Part shown: positions 19,212-29,721 of the stretch, piece after piece
Layout of the letters: the number at the start of each line of letters is the position of its first letter
How positions within the stretch are numbered: the first letter of the stretch is position 1
NCBI GenBank assembly: GCA_049487715.1
Contig: CP150583.1
Location: forward strand, 1 to 64,000
Reading direction: 5' to 3'
Source: Pycnococcus provasolii
Lineage: Eukaryota > Chlorophyta > Pseudoscourfieldiophyceae > Pseudoscourfieldiales
DNA: 64,000 nt
Program-made: the position numbers and the translations under genes
Notes under the pieces: generated by a model
Seen by the model: only the letters and a program-made list of their open reading frames with translations
Told to the model about the DNA's origin: nothing
The model's database searches: none

Positions 19212-19967
19212 ATGCGTGCGCGCCCATCCAACGTGGCAGTGCCGGCACAAGCGGGGAGGTATGCAAGGCATGCGCACGGCGGCGGCCTGCCGTCGCACTA
19301 CGACGGAAAAAGCTTGAAAGGTCCCGAACGAAGAGGGAGGTGGCTATGGCGCTTCTTGGCGTTGCTTTTAACGTTGACGGGTGCTGCGTTCGTGCTACTC
19401 AAGGATGGGCCAGCGGCCTACTTAGCGACGGCCGCGGCGACGTTAAGGGGAGGCGACCTTGGCAGAGAGGAAGTTGTTGAGGCCGGGGTGAGATTGGAGA
19501 ACGATGGTGATGCCTTGCACGCAGATCAAAAAGAGCAAGACGACGAAGAGACCCTGGCCGATACGGTGGTTGTGGAAGAAACAGAATCAGAATCAGAAAC
19601 GGAGGAGGTGATCGTCGAGGCTGAGACAACCTCGACTGAGCCAGTCACGACGACTGAGCCAACCCCGGCTGTGTCGGCGGGTGTTGACGAGTCGTCGAGA
19701 AGATTTGACAAGCACGCAGCCATGGCGCGGGTGCAAAACGTAAGAGATCGTACGGCGAGAATGCGCGAACGTATACGCGCGGCGGTAGATGACCGCAACG
19801 ACCGCATAACGAGACACGTCCAGCTGCGCGGTGGCGGCGGCGGTCACGGAGGTGGTGGTGGCCACGATGCCGGTGGCTCAGAAGGAAGCCTAGCGGAGCT
19901 GCAAAGTGCTTTTTCCATCCCAAGCTCGCTCGCGGCGTCACTTTCAGGATCATCGGACCGCCGCTGA
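19212..19967 (+). CDS. Single-pass membrane protein with acidic and Gly/His-rich tail
   Basis: I do not recognise this family. The ATG at 19212 (MRARPSNVAVPAQAGRYARH) gives a basic N-terminal segment, then one hydrophobic stretch WLWRFLALLLTLTGAAFVLL. After it come an acidic Glu/Thr-rich region, a basic helical stretch (NVRDRTARMRERIRAAV) and a Gly/His repeat near the C terminus. An upstream ATG in frame at 19017 would add 65 residues of less typical composition. The layout suits a type II membrane or membrane-anchored protein. The basic N terminus before the hydrophobic stretch might also be part of an organelle signal. Confidence 0.6.
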   Translation: MRARPSNVAVPAQAGRYARHAHGGGLPSHYDGKSLKGPERRGRWLWRFLALLLTLTGAAFVLLKDGPAAYLATAAATLRGGDLGREEVVEAGVRLENDGDALHADQKEQDDEETLADTVVVEETESESETEEVIVEAETTSTEPVTTTEPTPAVSAGVDESSRRFDKHAAMARVQNVRDRTARMRERIRAAVDDRNDRITRHVQLRGGGGGHGGGGGHDAGGSEGSLAELQSAFSIPSSLAASLSGSSDRR

Positions 19968-20415
19968 CGGCTGGCATCCTTCGAAGTTGAGGCAAAAGTG
20001 TACAGTTGTGTTATTACAATTAAAACACCAACCCTGACAAACGCCACGTGCACATAGCAAGAGAGTTGCGCTCTTGTGCGCTCTTCCTGCCGGCGAGTAC
20101 GCGTGCATACATGAGCGGGTCAAACCTCGATCCGCGCGCAGGTGACAACGGGTGCACCCAAATCGTCCATTTTTAAAACCCGTCCACCCACCGCAAGTCG
20201 AAAAACATTGACTGAAAATGACGGGCAGGACATGCGCATCATTTTGCAACCTTCACTTTTTTTTTCCGTTCTGAAAATAATGACGTTTTGGGTTGACCAA
20301 TAGTGAAGTGAAACATAAAAATGGCGCCGACTTAAAAAGTTCTGTGCCAGAGAGCGGGATCTCAGAGGGAACTTTTTTTTTCCTCGGAAAAAGTACGCAT
20401 TTACTTTACATTGAT
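19968..20415. other. Intergenic between convergent genes
   Basis: About 450 bp of 3' flank shared by the membrane protein gene (+) and the channel gene (-). It has A and T runs at 20,257-20,270 and 20,370-20,385 and no supported gene. Confidence 0.45.
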
Positions 20416-21771
20416 TCACTCGGACGCCGGAGGCTGAAGGACGATCCTCTTTTCGAAGGAGAGCTCCACTTCATGCTTCTCCGCGCTTTCCAGCAACTTC
20501 GCGTAAAGGTCTCCCTTTGTTGCGTCGAACGTGGCGTCGTTCTTTACCTTCATCTTTGCCGTGATGCCAACACCGTCACAAGTGATGGATGAGATGTTCA
20601 CAGATCCTCCGACGTTGCGTCGCGCATCTTGCAGAAATGAGCGAAGCTGCGAGGATGACGGCGGCATGACCAATATGTCGAGCCTGCACAAACGCAAGCG
20701 GGCTCGACTACGATTCACCACGGCACCAGCTGCGAGCGCGGCGTTGGGAACCGTCACGGGTCGGCCGTCCAAATCCTCAATCACCGAATTGAAAATGCCA
20801 AATTGAAGCAGCTTTCCAAACACCTTGAGTGATGGTATTTCGATGGCGTCACCCACGGCGAACGGTTGTCGCCACAACAGGCTGACTCCCGCAACGAAGC
20901 TTTTCGCGGCGTCTTGGGACCCCAAGCCAAGTGCGAGGCCGACGAACCCACCGATCGAGGTGACGAGAGGACCGTTCGAGTGGCTTAGGTAAGCAACAAT
21001 CAGCGGCAACGCAACCGATAGGGTGGTGAGTACCCGGTCGAGCAGCAAGAGGGTGGACAGAGTCTGTGAGCGAAAGCGAGAATCGACGATGCTCTCCGCA
21101 ACCACCGCGCGCACTTCACGGATTGACGCCTTCGTCACGTTTAGTGCTGCCCAAGCAAGGCAGAGAACAGAGCACTTGTTGATAAGCCCAGCTTTGTCGA
21201 TGATATCCGCAAACTTGTCGGTGTGCGTCCATCCAAGGAGAGCTCCACGCAGTGTTCCTCGTCCTTCGTTAGGAAGGAAGTGCGTCAATCCACTAAGCTG
21301 AATGCACCGACACAACGCACGAAAAATCTCGAAAAAGAAAAAGGGATGTATCAGCTGACCCGGAATTGATTGGAAGAAGTTGTTCTTCATCATTTCCTTT
21401 CTTTTGTCGAGCGCCTGGTCGAGTCGCGCCGCCTCTTCCGTGGTCGCGTTGTCGTCCGGGAGTTGGCGTTCCCCCCCCATACAGTGTTGCGCCCAAAACT
21501 TCGCAATGAGAGGTCCTGGTATCGCGACGTGAACGATGCGAGCGATCGCATACGCGAGCGCGAGGTGCACGCCCGTCCCCGTGATTTCCGCCAAGTACGC
21601 GTGAGAAGGCGACGACGCCAGCGCACTGACTCGAACCCTCTCCCTACCAGTTAGAATTAGGGAGGAAGTCCCTAACCCTACTACGGGTAACCCTCGAGGA
21701 ACGCGAGCACAGCAACAAACGTGAGGGCGAGGGCGAGGGCGAGGGCGAGGACGCAGACTCGTGCTGAGCAT
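20416..21771 (-). CDS. MscS-family mechanosensitive ion channel
   Basis: Small-conductance mechanosensitive channel that would open under membrane tension and release ions or osmolytes. The signature pore helix and beta domain are clear: GGFVGLALGLGSQDAAKSF, then WRQPFAVGDAIEI and VTVPNAALAAGAVVNRSR. At least three hydrophobic helices precede the pore. The first ATG is at 21771; the frame upstream begins with GTG. The N terminus contains (Arg-Pro)n from a GAGGGC hexamer repeat, Cys residues and a Ser/Thr/Arg mix that could be a plastid or mitochondrial targeting sequence, as in plant organellar MscS-like proteins. The product is 451 residues. Two TAGGG words lie in the N-terminal coding region near 21,660-21,680. 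Confidence 0.92.
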   Translation of the reverse strand: MLSTSLRPRPRPRPRPHVCCCARVPRGLPVVGLGTSSLILTGRERVRVSALASSPSHAYLAEITGTGVHLALAYAIARIVHVAIPGPLIAKFWAQHCMGGERQLPDDNATTEEAARLDQALDKRKEMMKNNFFQSIPGQLIHPFFFFEIFRALCRCIQLSGLTHFLPNEGRGTLRGALLGWTHTDKFADIIDKAGLINKCSVLCLAWAALNVTKASIREVRAVVAESIVDSRFRSQTLSTLLLLDRVLTTLSVALPLIVAYLSHSNGPLVTSIGGFVGLALGLGSQDAAKSFVAGVSLLWRQPFAVGDAIEIPSLKVFGKLLQFGIFNSVIEDLDGRPVTVPNAALAAGAVVNRSRARLRLCRLDILVMPPSSSQLRSFLQDARRNVGGSVNISSITCDGVGITAKMKVKNDATFDATKGDLYAKLLESAEKHEVELSFEKRIVLQPPASE

Positions 21772-21983
21772 GGCTGACACGACGATGAAGGTCTTCGAAG
21801 TCTGACGTGTCGGAGGCGGCGTTCAACACACGCGTGTGATGAATGAGTGGGTTGGGGCCGAAAAGAAAGGAACCGCAAACCAAAACCACACGTGTGAAGA
21901 AAACCAGGCTTTCTTTAACCCCGAATCTAAGCTTAGGCTAGGTCCATTTCGACTTGGTAACGGAAACAAAATCCATTGTGAGT

Positions 21984-22220
21984 TCACGAAACGGGGCTCC
22001 TGCAGGTGGTACATATTGGCTTCAATGGTGCAGCTCGGCGTTTGTTGCCAGGATTGTGTAATTGGCAGATCGGGCAACGTTTGCAATATTCCTTGACGTA
22101 AGTTGCCATATCCGGCCAAAAGTAGTATCGTCTAGCTAAGGCGAGAGTACTGTACGATCTCGGCCCATGTGACCAGTGGGGCGACCGTGCCTCGACGAAA
22201 CCTTGGCCTCCTGGCAGCAA
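21984..22220 (-). pseudogene. Retrotransposon integrase zinc-binding (H2C2) relic
   Basis: The translated stretch LALARRYYFWPDMATYV, followed by a CKRCPIC motif, matches the H2C2 zinc-binding domain of Ty3/gypsy-type integrases: two His in HWSHG upstream, then the YYFWP core and the paired Cys. The catalytic integrase core, reverse transcriptase and LTRs are not visible nearby. This is a short fossil of a once-mobile element between the channel and transporter genes. Confidence 0.7.
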
Positions 22221-22920
22221 AGCGACTCCCAGGGGACCACTGGCGAGCAGCCTGACGTCGGGGACGTCACCGTGTCGTCACTGGCGTGGCGCAGCACGTC
22301 GTCAAGGCCGTTCACGACTTTTTACCCCTCACGAATTTTTACCCCCGACCCCTTTTTAGTACTAAAAAGGGTGCCTTTTCTTTCCTTTCCGAAAACGCGT
22401 CAACTCTCTGTAATAATGTTGCCCCTTACTTGCCTTAATCCGGTAATGCGAGTGACACCTGAACTATTCCGATAGTCTAGGCGCCTGTAGCGTGTTTGCT
22501 CTTAATGTTGTTTGCGGCCTTGTTGTTGTTTCCTAGCCTAGCCTAAACCTTTCATCAGAACCGAAAAGGCATCAACCAATGTTCCAAAGCAGCGTGCGCC
22601 TTTTTTGGAACGTTCTGTTGTCCCTCGATTCCGTAGACTCAAGCGTCGCGAAAGGGACGCCAGCCTCATCGGGATCGCGTCCCTTTGGGCGTGAATGTGC
22701 GGTACGAAACGGTCACGGAAGATGGGCCAAACGCGTTCGGACCGAAACGCAAGCGCACGTTTCTTTTTCGCCTGTTTGGAAGGGCCACGAGTCGCCCCCC
22801 CCCACCAAACGCACACGCTGACAGCAGCCATCCAACCGCAGCAGTTCCCTCCCATCCCACCCTTCGACATCATTCCGGATAGCTCACCTCACGTACTGTA
22901 CGTGCCTGATTAACCAACAT
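22221..22920. other. Upstream region of the ammonium transporter; no gene
   Basis: About 700 bp without a protein-like frame. Some may be further decayed transposon sequence next to the integrase relic. It presumably contains the promoter of the transporter at 22921. Confidence 0.4.
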
Positions 22921-24465
22921 ATGGTGCTCACGTTCAATAAGCCTTCTTCAACGGTGCGCATGCCCGCCTTCGCTCGCGGGGGCGCGGCTCGGGCCGCCGC
23001 TGCTCGTGCTCGCGGCCTGGGACGCGCAAGCCCGCTATGTAACGCGCACCGCCGATCGGCGGACGCAACATCCAACACGCGTGGTGTGACGCGCAAGCCA
23101 CGCGCAACCAAAACCTCGGCAACGGCCGCACCGATGGCCGCCGCCGCCGCCTCGGCCGCCACGGCTTCCGTCAAGGTGAACCCCGTCGCGAACATCGCGT
23201 CCACGCCCGTCGGCGCGGATGCCGCGTGGATCCTCACGTGCTCCGCTCTCGTGCTCTTCATGACGCTGCCTGGCCTGTCCGCTTTCTACGGAGGACTCGT
23301 GCGCCGCAAAAACCAGCTCTCCGTGTTCGCGCAGTGCCTCGTCTGTGCGCTCGTAACGTCAGTCATGTGGTGGGCATTCGGATACTCGCTCTGCTTCTCG
23401 GAAGCGCCCAACGCCGCAGTCGGAGGACTCGACAAGGCGTTCCTCATGTCCATCACCAAGGACTCGCTCCAGGAGACGCTTCCCGAGGCTCTGTGGGCGC
23501 TGTACCAGATGACGTTCGCCGTCATCACGCCCGCGCTGATGATTGGCGCGTTCGTCGAGCGCATGAAGTTCAACGCGAGTATCGTGTACATGGCCGTCTG
23601 GAGCGTTCTCGTGTACTACCCTGCCTGCCACCTCATCTGGGGAGGTGGCGCGCTCGCGGCTGCGGGCGTCATTGACTTTGCGGGTGGCATCGTCGTGCAC
23701 ATAACGGCTGGCATCGGCGCGCTCGTCGCTGCCATTGTGGTTGGACCGCGCAAGGAGAATCGCATGGTCCCCGGCAATATCCTTCTCACGCTTCTTGGCA
23801 CAGGCATGCTTTGGGTTGGCTGGTTTGGCTTCAACGGCGGTTCCGCCGGTGCCGCCGGCCAAGACGCGGCGTTCGCGAACCTCGTGACGCACCTCTCGGC
23901 TTCCATCGCCGGCCTCGTCTGGATGGCGCTCGACTACATGGAGACGAAGAAGACGAGTATCGTTGGAATCTGCACCGGCTGCGTCGCGGGACTTGCAGCC
24001 ATCACGCCCGCCGCCGGCTCCGTGGGCCCGCTCGGAGGCATTCTCATGGGAACCATTTCTGCGTTGATTTGCCGCTACTTCTCCACGGAGGTGAAGACGA
24101 AGTTTGGCTACGACGACAGCCTTGACGTGTTCGGCGTTCACGGCGTCGGCGGATTTGTTGGCACGATCCTTCTCGCCGTTCTCGGCGCGCCGGCGTTCGG
24201 AGGGTTCGTGGAGACGCCGATGATGACGCAGCTCGGCATTCAGACGGCGGCGGCATTGGCGACGGTGGCTTACACAGGCGTGGCGAGCTACCTCGCACTT
24301 AAGGTGACTGACAAAGTTTGCGGCGGCTTGCGCGTGGAGGACGTGGTGGAGACGAAGACTGGCTTGGATCAGTACTGTCACGGAGAGGCTTGCTACTCGC
24401 TTGACGACCTTGCCGAGGGCATCACCATTGATAAGAAGTCTGACGCCGAAGTGGTGCCAGCTTAA
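22921..24465 (+). CDS. Ammonium transporter (AMT/AmtB family)
   Basis: Membrane channel or transporter for ammonium. The core of about 430 residues has the family's usual 11 helices. The twin pore histidines are visible: the first in HITAGIGALVAA and the second in DVFGVHGVGGFVG. The conserved GFNGGSAGAAG and GGFVGT elements are intact. The product is 514 residues, longer than bacterial AmtB, because of about 75 extra N-terminal residues. These are Arg-, Ala- and Ser-rich with almost no acid, resembling a plastid transit peptide; a mature start would fall near VNPVANIASTPVG. The short cytosolic tail has no obvious regulatory domain. With the Fd-GOGAT at 57-63 kb it covers ammonium entry and assimilation. 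Targeting to a plastid envelope rather than the plasma membrane is inference. Confidence 0.95.
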   Translation: MVLTFNKPSSTVRMPAFARGGAARAAAARARGLGRASPLCNAHRRSADATSNTRGVTRKPRATKTSATAAPMAAAAASAATASVKVNPVANIASTPVGADAAWILTCSALVLFMTLPGLSAFYGGLVRRKNQLSVFAQCLVCALVTSVMWWAFGYSLCFSEAPNAAVGGLDKAFLMSITKDSLQETLPEALWALYQMTFAVITPALMIGAFVERMKFNASIVYMAVWSVLVYYPACHLIWGGGALAAAGVIDFAGGIVVHITAGIGALVAAIVVGPRKENRMVPGNILLTLLGTGMLWVGWFGFNGGSAGAAGQDAAFANLVTHLSASIAGLVWMALDYMETKKTSIVGICTGCVAGLAAITPAAGSVGPLGGILMGTISALICRYFSTEVKTKFGYDDSLDVFGVHGVGGFVGTILLAVLGAPAFGGFVETPMMTQLGIQTAAALATVAYTGVASYLALKVTDKVCGGLRVEDVVETKTGLDQYCHGEACYSLDDLAEGITIDKKSDAEVVPA

Positions 24466-25605
24466 GCATTCTGCTTTGTTTTTTTTTGAAAATCACTAGA
24501 TAGCACTACTTGTTTTTTTTCCTGGCTGTTTTGGGTGATAGGTAGCTGGAGAACAAAATCATCTGCACGACGACAACGAATACATTATTTTTTTAATTGA
24601 AAAACGACACAAACTTTTTTTGTTTTATTTGGCATGTATTTGATTGATTTGACTTGAGGTCTTATTAGAACTACTGCAGTAGTTGATATACAGTACTGTA
24701 CTGTATTATGGCTCGAGCTTGAAGTTGTGGAGGAGGACGAGGTTTCCAGGTGAGCTTCAAGGCAGAGGGAACACCTTCCAAGGTTGTCCGGGACTACAGA
24801 TCAAGATTGGTTCCCGAATCACTCGTGTCCTAATAATGTGGATTGTGGAGAAAAGGGAATGCGAGAATGCGAGAATGCACGCCTGCGCTCTCGCTCGAGC
24901 GACGCCGCGATCGATCGCCCCCGGGTCCTTTTCGCCATCGATGGAGGTCGATTCCGAGGGCCGATCGCGACCTACGAGCACGAGGTATGGGCGCTTGTCG
25001 CTCCGACCTTCAGGATTATTCTTGTACTACCTATCGGCAAGCCAAACCACCGCACCGCACCGCACCGCACCCGACCGAGAAAGGGGGAACCTCCAGAGGG
25101 CTGGTTGCCCAACAACTTGCCCAACTAGTTGCACACGACACCTACCCGGATACTGTACGGTTTTGTGTGGGATCGATGGATCGTTCGCCCGAATGTATCG
25201 GCCGCGAGAACCCACATCACCACATCACATGGCCGTGCAAGGGACTGTGGGCCGGCCCCTCGCAGTGGGCCCCTTGCAGTGGGACCCGAGGTTGGTTTCG
25301 CCCCGGGCGATCGATCGCTCCGAAGAAAGGAAAGGAAAGCAAAGGTTAGGGGCGCCGACACCTTTCCCCGACAGCCCGAGTTTAGTATTACGAGAGGCAA
25401 CGCGACCCCTTTACCCTCTCCATTCCTCGCACGCACGCTTGTCTCGCGCTGGCTTGTGGCTGTCCACGGCTGTTTCTTTCATTCTCGTGCTTTGGTACTG
25501 CTTCCAAAAGTGCAAACACCAGTACTACTGCAGCTTTTTAAAGTTGTCTTCTTCCTCCTCCTCCTCCTCTTCCTCTTAAGTAAGTTTTTTCGCTGCTCAG
25601 ACATC
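24466..25605. other. Intergenic and 5' region of the second kinesin
   Basis: About 1.1 kb. It has a short (CCGCA)n run at about 25,050-25,070 and a CTCCTC-rich tract just before the kinesin start. The open frame that reaches into the kinesin from 25129 is low in protein likeness before 25606 and is taken as leader, not coding. Confidence 0.5.
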
Positions 25606-27762
25606 ATGCCGCCTAAGAAGTCGCCGACTTCTAGCAGGTCCTCGCCGGGAACCACGGCGAAGACGACGACGACAACCAAGAAGACTGCAACGCCTCCTGC
25701 CGCTGAAAAGAAAATGCTGAAGGAAATGTCAACCAGCGCGAAGTATGCCGCCACGAACGACAAGTCGTTTGTTCAGGATAACCTCCACCAAACCTTGGAC
25801 CCGGCGAAGAAGATGGAACGCGTGGGAACATCCGTTGGCGCAAAAAGCAAGTCGTCTGACGAAGCCATCAGAGTATTCGTTCGGGTCAGGCCGCACCGCA
25901 AGGAGCTCGGAGAAACCATCGGACGGTGGACGTACGACAAAACGCAAATCGACGACCTCGAGGATAACCGAGAGGAGTACCAGTTCCACCGCGTGTACCT
26001 CCAGGACACGGAAACCAAGGATATCTACGAAAACGAAATCAAGCACCTTCTCGACGAGTGCATGAGCGGCTTCAACGGAACGGTATTTGCGTACGGCCAG
26101 ACGGGAGCGGGAAAGACGCACACCATCCTAGGAAACGAGTCCATGCCCGGGCTCATGCCGCTCGCAATCAACGAGTTCTTCGAAAAAATGAACGCCGAGA
26201 CGGAGCGCGCGTTCTTCGTCTCCGTCTCGTACATCGAAATCTACAAGGAGGAGCTGCGAGACCTGCTCGTGAAGGAACACAAGCCGCTCAAGCTCATGGA
26301 TGGAAAGAAGGGGCCGTATGTTCCGGGCTCGCGCGAGCCGTACGTGCAGACCGCGTCTCAGGCGATGGAACTCGTCATGGTGGGGCAGAAGGCGAGGCAA
26401 GTTGGCTCGACGAAGATGAACATCGTCTCGAGCCGAAGTCACACCATCTTTCGCATACACGTCGAGTCCAGGATGGCACCGTCGCCGGAGATGGCGGGCG
26501 TGCGCAGCTGCGCGGAGCTGCCGCAGTACAAACAAGGCAAGGGCACGGGATCCGTGCGCTTCTCCACGCTCGCTTTCGTCGACCTTGCCGGTTCGGAGCG
26601 CCTGGCCAAGACGGAGGCGACGGGCGAGCGCGCGAAGGAGGGCGTCATGATCAACAAGAGCCTTCTCACGCTTGGACTCGTCATCAACATCCTCTCCGGC
26701 GGCGATGGCGCAGCCAAGGGCGCGAAGAAGCAGCACGTTCCGTACCGCGACTCCAACCTTACGCGCCTCCTGCAGCCCGCCCTCGGCGGCAACTCCAAGT
26801 GCGTGAATGTCTGCTGCGTGCACATTGCCGACCAGCACACGGAGGAGACGCACTCGACCCTTCGCTTCGCCGTGCGCGCGAAGCAGATTATCAACCACGC
26901 TACGCTCAACGAGACAGAAACGCCCGAGGCTGCTGTGGAACGACTCAAGCTTGAGGCTGAGGAATTGAAGAAGAAGCTGTCGGAGGGCAGCTCCGACGAG
27001 ATCAATGAGCTCAAGCAGGAGCTGCAGAAGCAGCGCGCGCAGATGGTTAAGGCGCGCTTTACGATGGCGGCGAGCTTGATTGCAGGAGGATCGATGACTT
27101 CCTCGACCGGCATCGGCGCCGCCGCTGCCCCGCGAGCTGGAGGAGACTCGAAGCAAGTTGCCGAGCTTCAGTCGGAGATCAGTAAGCTGGAGGACGAGCT
27201 TGCGGAAATCAAGGCGGAGAAACAGGTTATGGACAAGGAGAAGGCGGCGCTTTTGAAGAAGTTTGAGGACCTCGCTGAGTCGTACGAGGAACAGCGCCAC
27301 GAGGACATGAAGGTGGCTGACCAAATGCTCTCGGAGGAGGGCACTAGGAATGAATTGATGCAAGAGCTTAAAGATGAGCTGAAGCGATACGAGGGCTACC
27401 ATGAGCAAGATAAGGAGACGATATCGCGTTTGAGCGAGGCGGCAGACATGGCGGAGAAGGAGATTGAGCGCCTGAGGGGCCTTGCTGACATAGACGAAAC
27501 GAAGGGAGAGGACGGATCTTGGCTCAACTGGCAGCGGTGGAGAGAAGCGGAACGCAGTCGCATTTCCGCAGTGAAACAGCGCGACGACGCCGAACACGCG
27601 GCTCGGATCTTTAAGGATAAGATGATGGAGGAGGTTGACAAAAACATCAGCCTGCAGAGGACACTTGAAAAGTTGCAGGAGAAATATGGCGAAAAGGCTC
27701 GTCCGAAGACTGGCGGGCCATCATCGGGTGGAGGAGGCTTCTTTGCCTGCTTCGGATCATGA
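25606..27762 (+). CDS. Kinesin motor protein with C-terminal coiled coil
   Basis: A 718-residue kinesin. The start at 25606 (MPPKKSPTSSRSS) is preferred over the longer open frame. After about 80 basic, Thr/Lys-rich residues the motor begins at EAIRVFVRVRP. It has P-loop GQTGAGKT (about residue 164), switch I SSRSH (about 275), switch II DLAGSE (about 326) and HVPYRDSNLTRLLQPALGGN, so it is catalytically complete. A coiled coil follows from about 440 (LKLEAEELKKKL and later heptads). The C terminus is GGGFFACFGS, whose Cys could be lipidated. Motor and neck order are N-terminal, predicting plus-end movement. The motor resembles kinesin-7-like proteins; subfamily is uncertain. Confidence 0.94.
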   Translation: MPPKKSPTSSRSSPGTTAKTTTTTKKTATPPAAEKKMLKEMSTSAKYAATNDKSFVQDNLHQTLDPAKKMERVGTSVGAKSKSSDEAIRVFVRVRPHRKELGETIGRWTYDKTQIDDLEDNREEYQFHRVYLQDTETKDIYENEIKHLLDECMSGFNGTVFAYGQTGAGKTHTILGNESMPGLMPLAINEFFEKMNAETERAFFVSVSYIEIYKEELRDLLVKEHKPLKLMDGKKGPYVPGSREPYVQTASQAMELVMVGQKARQVGSTKMNIVSSRSHTIFRIHVESRMAPSPEMAGVRSCAELPQYKQGKGTGSVRFSTLAFVDLAGSERLAKTEATGERAKEGVMINKSLLTLGLVINILSGGDGAAKGAKKQHVPYRDSNLTRLLQPALGGNSKCVNVCCVHIADQHTEETHSTLRFAVRAKQIINHATLNETETPEAAVERLKLEAEELKKKLSEGSSDEINELKQELQKQRAQMVKARFTMAASLIAGGSMTSSTGIGAAAAPRAGGDSKQVAELQSEISKLEDELAEIKAEKQVMDKEKAALLKKFEDLAESYEEQRHEDMKVADQMLSEEGTRNELMQELKDELKRYEGYHEQDKETISRLSEAADMAEKEIERLRGLADIDETKGEDGSWLNWQRWREAERSRISAVKQRDDAEHAARIFKDKMMEEVDKNISLQRTLEKLQEKYGEKARPKTGGPSSGGGGFFACFGS

Positions 27763-28033
27763 GTGGAATTGATCATTCAGTAATATGGAACTGGGTTTTA
27801 CTTCGTCCAACGGTCCCGTCCGTGCGTCCGTCCCGTCCGTCCCATTCACGCCACTCCTCATAGCACATTCAACGGCGCAACTCACAGCGCGTTTGTTTGC
27901 ACAAGGTGATGATCATGTGCACAAAACAAGGCGCGTACGGCTAGGTGCTTAGGTGAATGGAGGCAAGGGTGTTGAAAGAAGAGAGAGAGAACGAAATGAT
28001 CAATGAATAAAAAATCTTAAATGAATTTATATA
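27763..28033. other. Intergenic between convergent genes
   Basis: About 270 bp between the kinesin stop and the stop of the next minus-strand gene. It contains short CCGTCCGT repeats (27,815-27,842) and AATAAA at about 28,005. No gene is seen. Confidence 0.5.
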
Positions 28034-29386
28034 CTACGACGGCGCGTGCCATATGGCGCGGCGTAAGGTTGGTGTCACCTCCTCCTCCATTTGCACCCAG
28101 TCGTGCTTTGCGCTGAGCGTGTCTGACGCCTCCACGACAGCCGTGGACGGATACAGAACGTATCGAACCTGCTCGAGCTTGACGTGAGGCGTGAAACCTT
28201 CACTCTGCAATGCGTCTAGTATCACCGCGCGTAGGCCAGGCTCAAAGCTGAGTGGAACGTGCAGCTTGGCTGCAAGGGTGATTGCCAGTGCCGCATACGC
28301 GCGCACGGCAGCGCCGTAGTCCGGTGCATGCTTGGCCAATGAATTCATGGAGAAGCAGGCATTGAGGGGCTCGAGGTACACGTGGTGCGACGACGCGTCG
28401 CCGCCGTGTACCTGCAGCAGGCGCACGTGGCTCCGGAAAGCAGGGTGGTGCTCGAATCCAGCGTCAACGACGACGATCGCCTTATGTCGAGCATTCATGA
28501 GCAACGGCAGGTGGCACTGCGGTTCGTAGTCGAATCCATGGCTCGGCCCGCCAATCTTGGTGGCCCACAGCAGCTCAAGTGTGTCCGCGAGAATGGCGAT
28601 CGGCCGGCCACGCTTACGCGCTTCCTCGAGCACCAGCCTGTGCATCGACGTTCCCACGACGCCATCCCACGTCGTGAAACGGCCAGGCTCAAGTACCGAC
28701 GCGCAGCGCCCGAGAAACGACCACGCCGAGCGGGTCGCGTCGTCGAGTGCCGCGAGCTGCCGCACGTCACCGCTTGCCGCGTCGTATCGAAGCGAGCGCC
28801 ACGTGCCTCGAATGACAGCTTCCGCGAGGCGGCGCACGGCAGTTTCGTACGGTTCGGATGGAATGCTTGCACCTGACATGGTGACGCGGCTCTTTGCGCA
28901 CTCGCACAGCGCGCGAAGTGGCACGAGTCCCTCAGCTCTGAGTGCCTGAAGAACACCCTCCTCCGTCGGCGCGTCCGCGCCCACCGCGCGACATCCCGAC
29001 ATCTCCGCGAAAAGCTCGACAGCCGCGCTGACGAGTGCGTTCGTGTTCCCTCCGCCATCCGACAGCACCACACCTTCGAGCGTATCGACGAGACGCTTCC
29101 TGTCTTTCTTGCGTCGTTCGCGCGTTATGTTCGAGTGAAAGCTCGCGTGCGTTCTTCTTCGGTACTCCGACCTGCTTTCCGGGTGGTTCCAGCCGCACCC
29201 CGCGCGCGCGTAGTCGACGTTGCCAACCGTTTGGTCCGCGAGAAGTGCCCACATTTGCAGCGCAAGCAAGTTGTCGTCCGAAGCAGGCATGATTTCGTCA
29301 AGTTTTTGTAGTAGCATGCTCTCTCTCTCTGCGTCGTCGATGCCAAGTCGGTCGAATAGAGAAGATAAGAGCATTGACTTGGACAT
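28034..29386 (-). CDS. Hypothetical soluble protein, about 450 aa
   Basis: I do not recognise a family. The frame extends to 29446 with a TTG, but the first ATG is at 29386 (MSKSMLLSSLFDRLGIDD). The protein is evenly composed, mostly helical and without signal or membrane segments. A central part (ARHKAIVVVDAGFEHH) reads like a beta-strand and loop of an alpha/beta fold with several His residues (HHPAF, SSHHVYLEP). The low-complexity-free composition over 450 residues strongly supports a real gene. An upstream exon cannot be excluded, because a purine- and AG-rich stretch lies between 29,387 and 29,520. Confidence 0.75.
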   Translation of the reverse strand: MSKSMLLSSLFDRLGIDDAERESMLLQKLDEIMPASDDNLLALQMWALLADQTVGNVDYARAGCGWNHPESRSEYRRRTHASFHSNITRERRKKDRKRLVDTLEGVVLSDGGGNTNALVSAAVELFAEMSGCRAVGADAPTEEGVLQALRAEGLVPLRALCECAKSRVTMSGASIPSEPYETAVRRLAEAVIRGTWRSLRYDAASGDVRQLAALDDATRSAWSFLGRCASVLEPGRFTTWDGVVGTSMHRLVLEEARKRGRPIAILADTLELLWATKIGGPSHGFDYEPQCHLPLLMNARHKAIVVVDAGFEHHPAFRSHVRLLQVHGGDASSHHVYLEPLNACFSMNSLAKHAPDYGAAVRAYAALAITLAAKLHVPLSFEPGLRAVILDALQSEGFTPHVKLEQVRYVLYPSTAVVEASDTLSAKHDWVQMEEEVTPTLRRAIWHAPS

Positions 29387-29721
29387 TGCGTTGTTGTTTT
29401 GTGAAAGGACGACGTGCGGGTCCAAAAACTCCGGAAGAACTTCCAATAATTGACGCCCCCCCTGGGAAGAGAGGCGCGATTTAGATTCGTCATCGAAACA
29501 GGAGACATCATCATCATCAGGAGACGAAGCCTCAGTCAGGAGGAGACATTGAGCCAGCCTTTAAAAAGAAGAAAGACGCAGAGTGAACAACAAAGAGCAA
29601 CAACAACAAGTAGAGTGCACCGATAATAACGCCAGCGCATGCAAGACCTGTTGAGGTTGGCAATGTTGTCTTAAGAGAGAGAGAGATGACCTTAACGAAA
29701 CCGATTTCGATTTAAGTTAGA

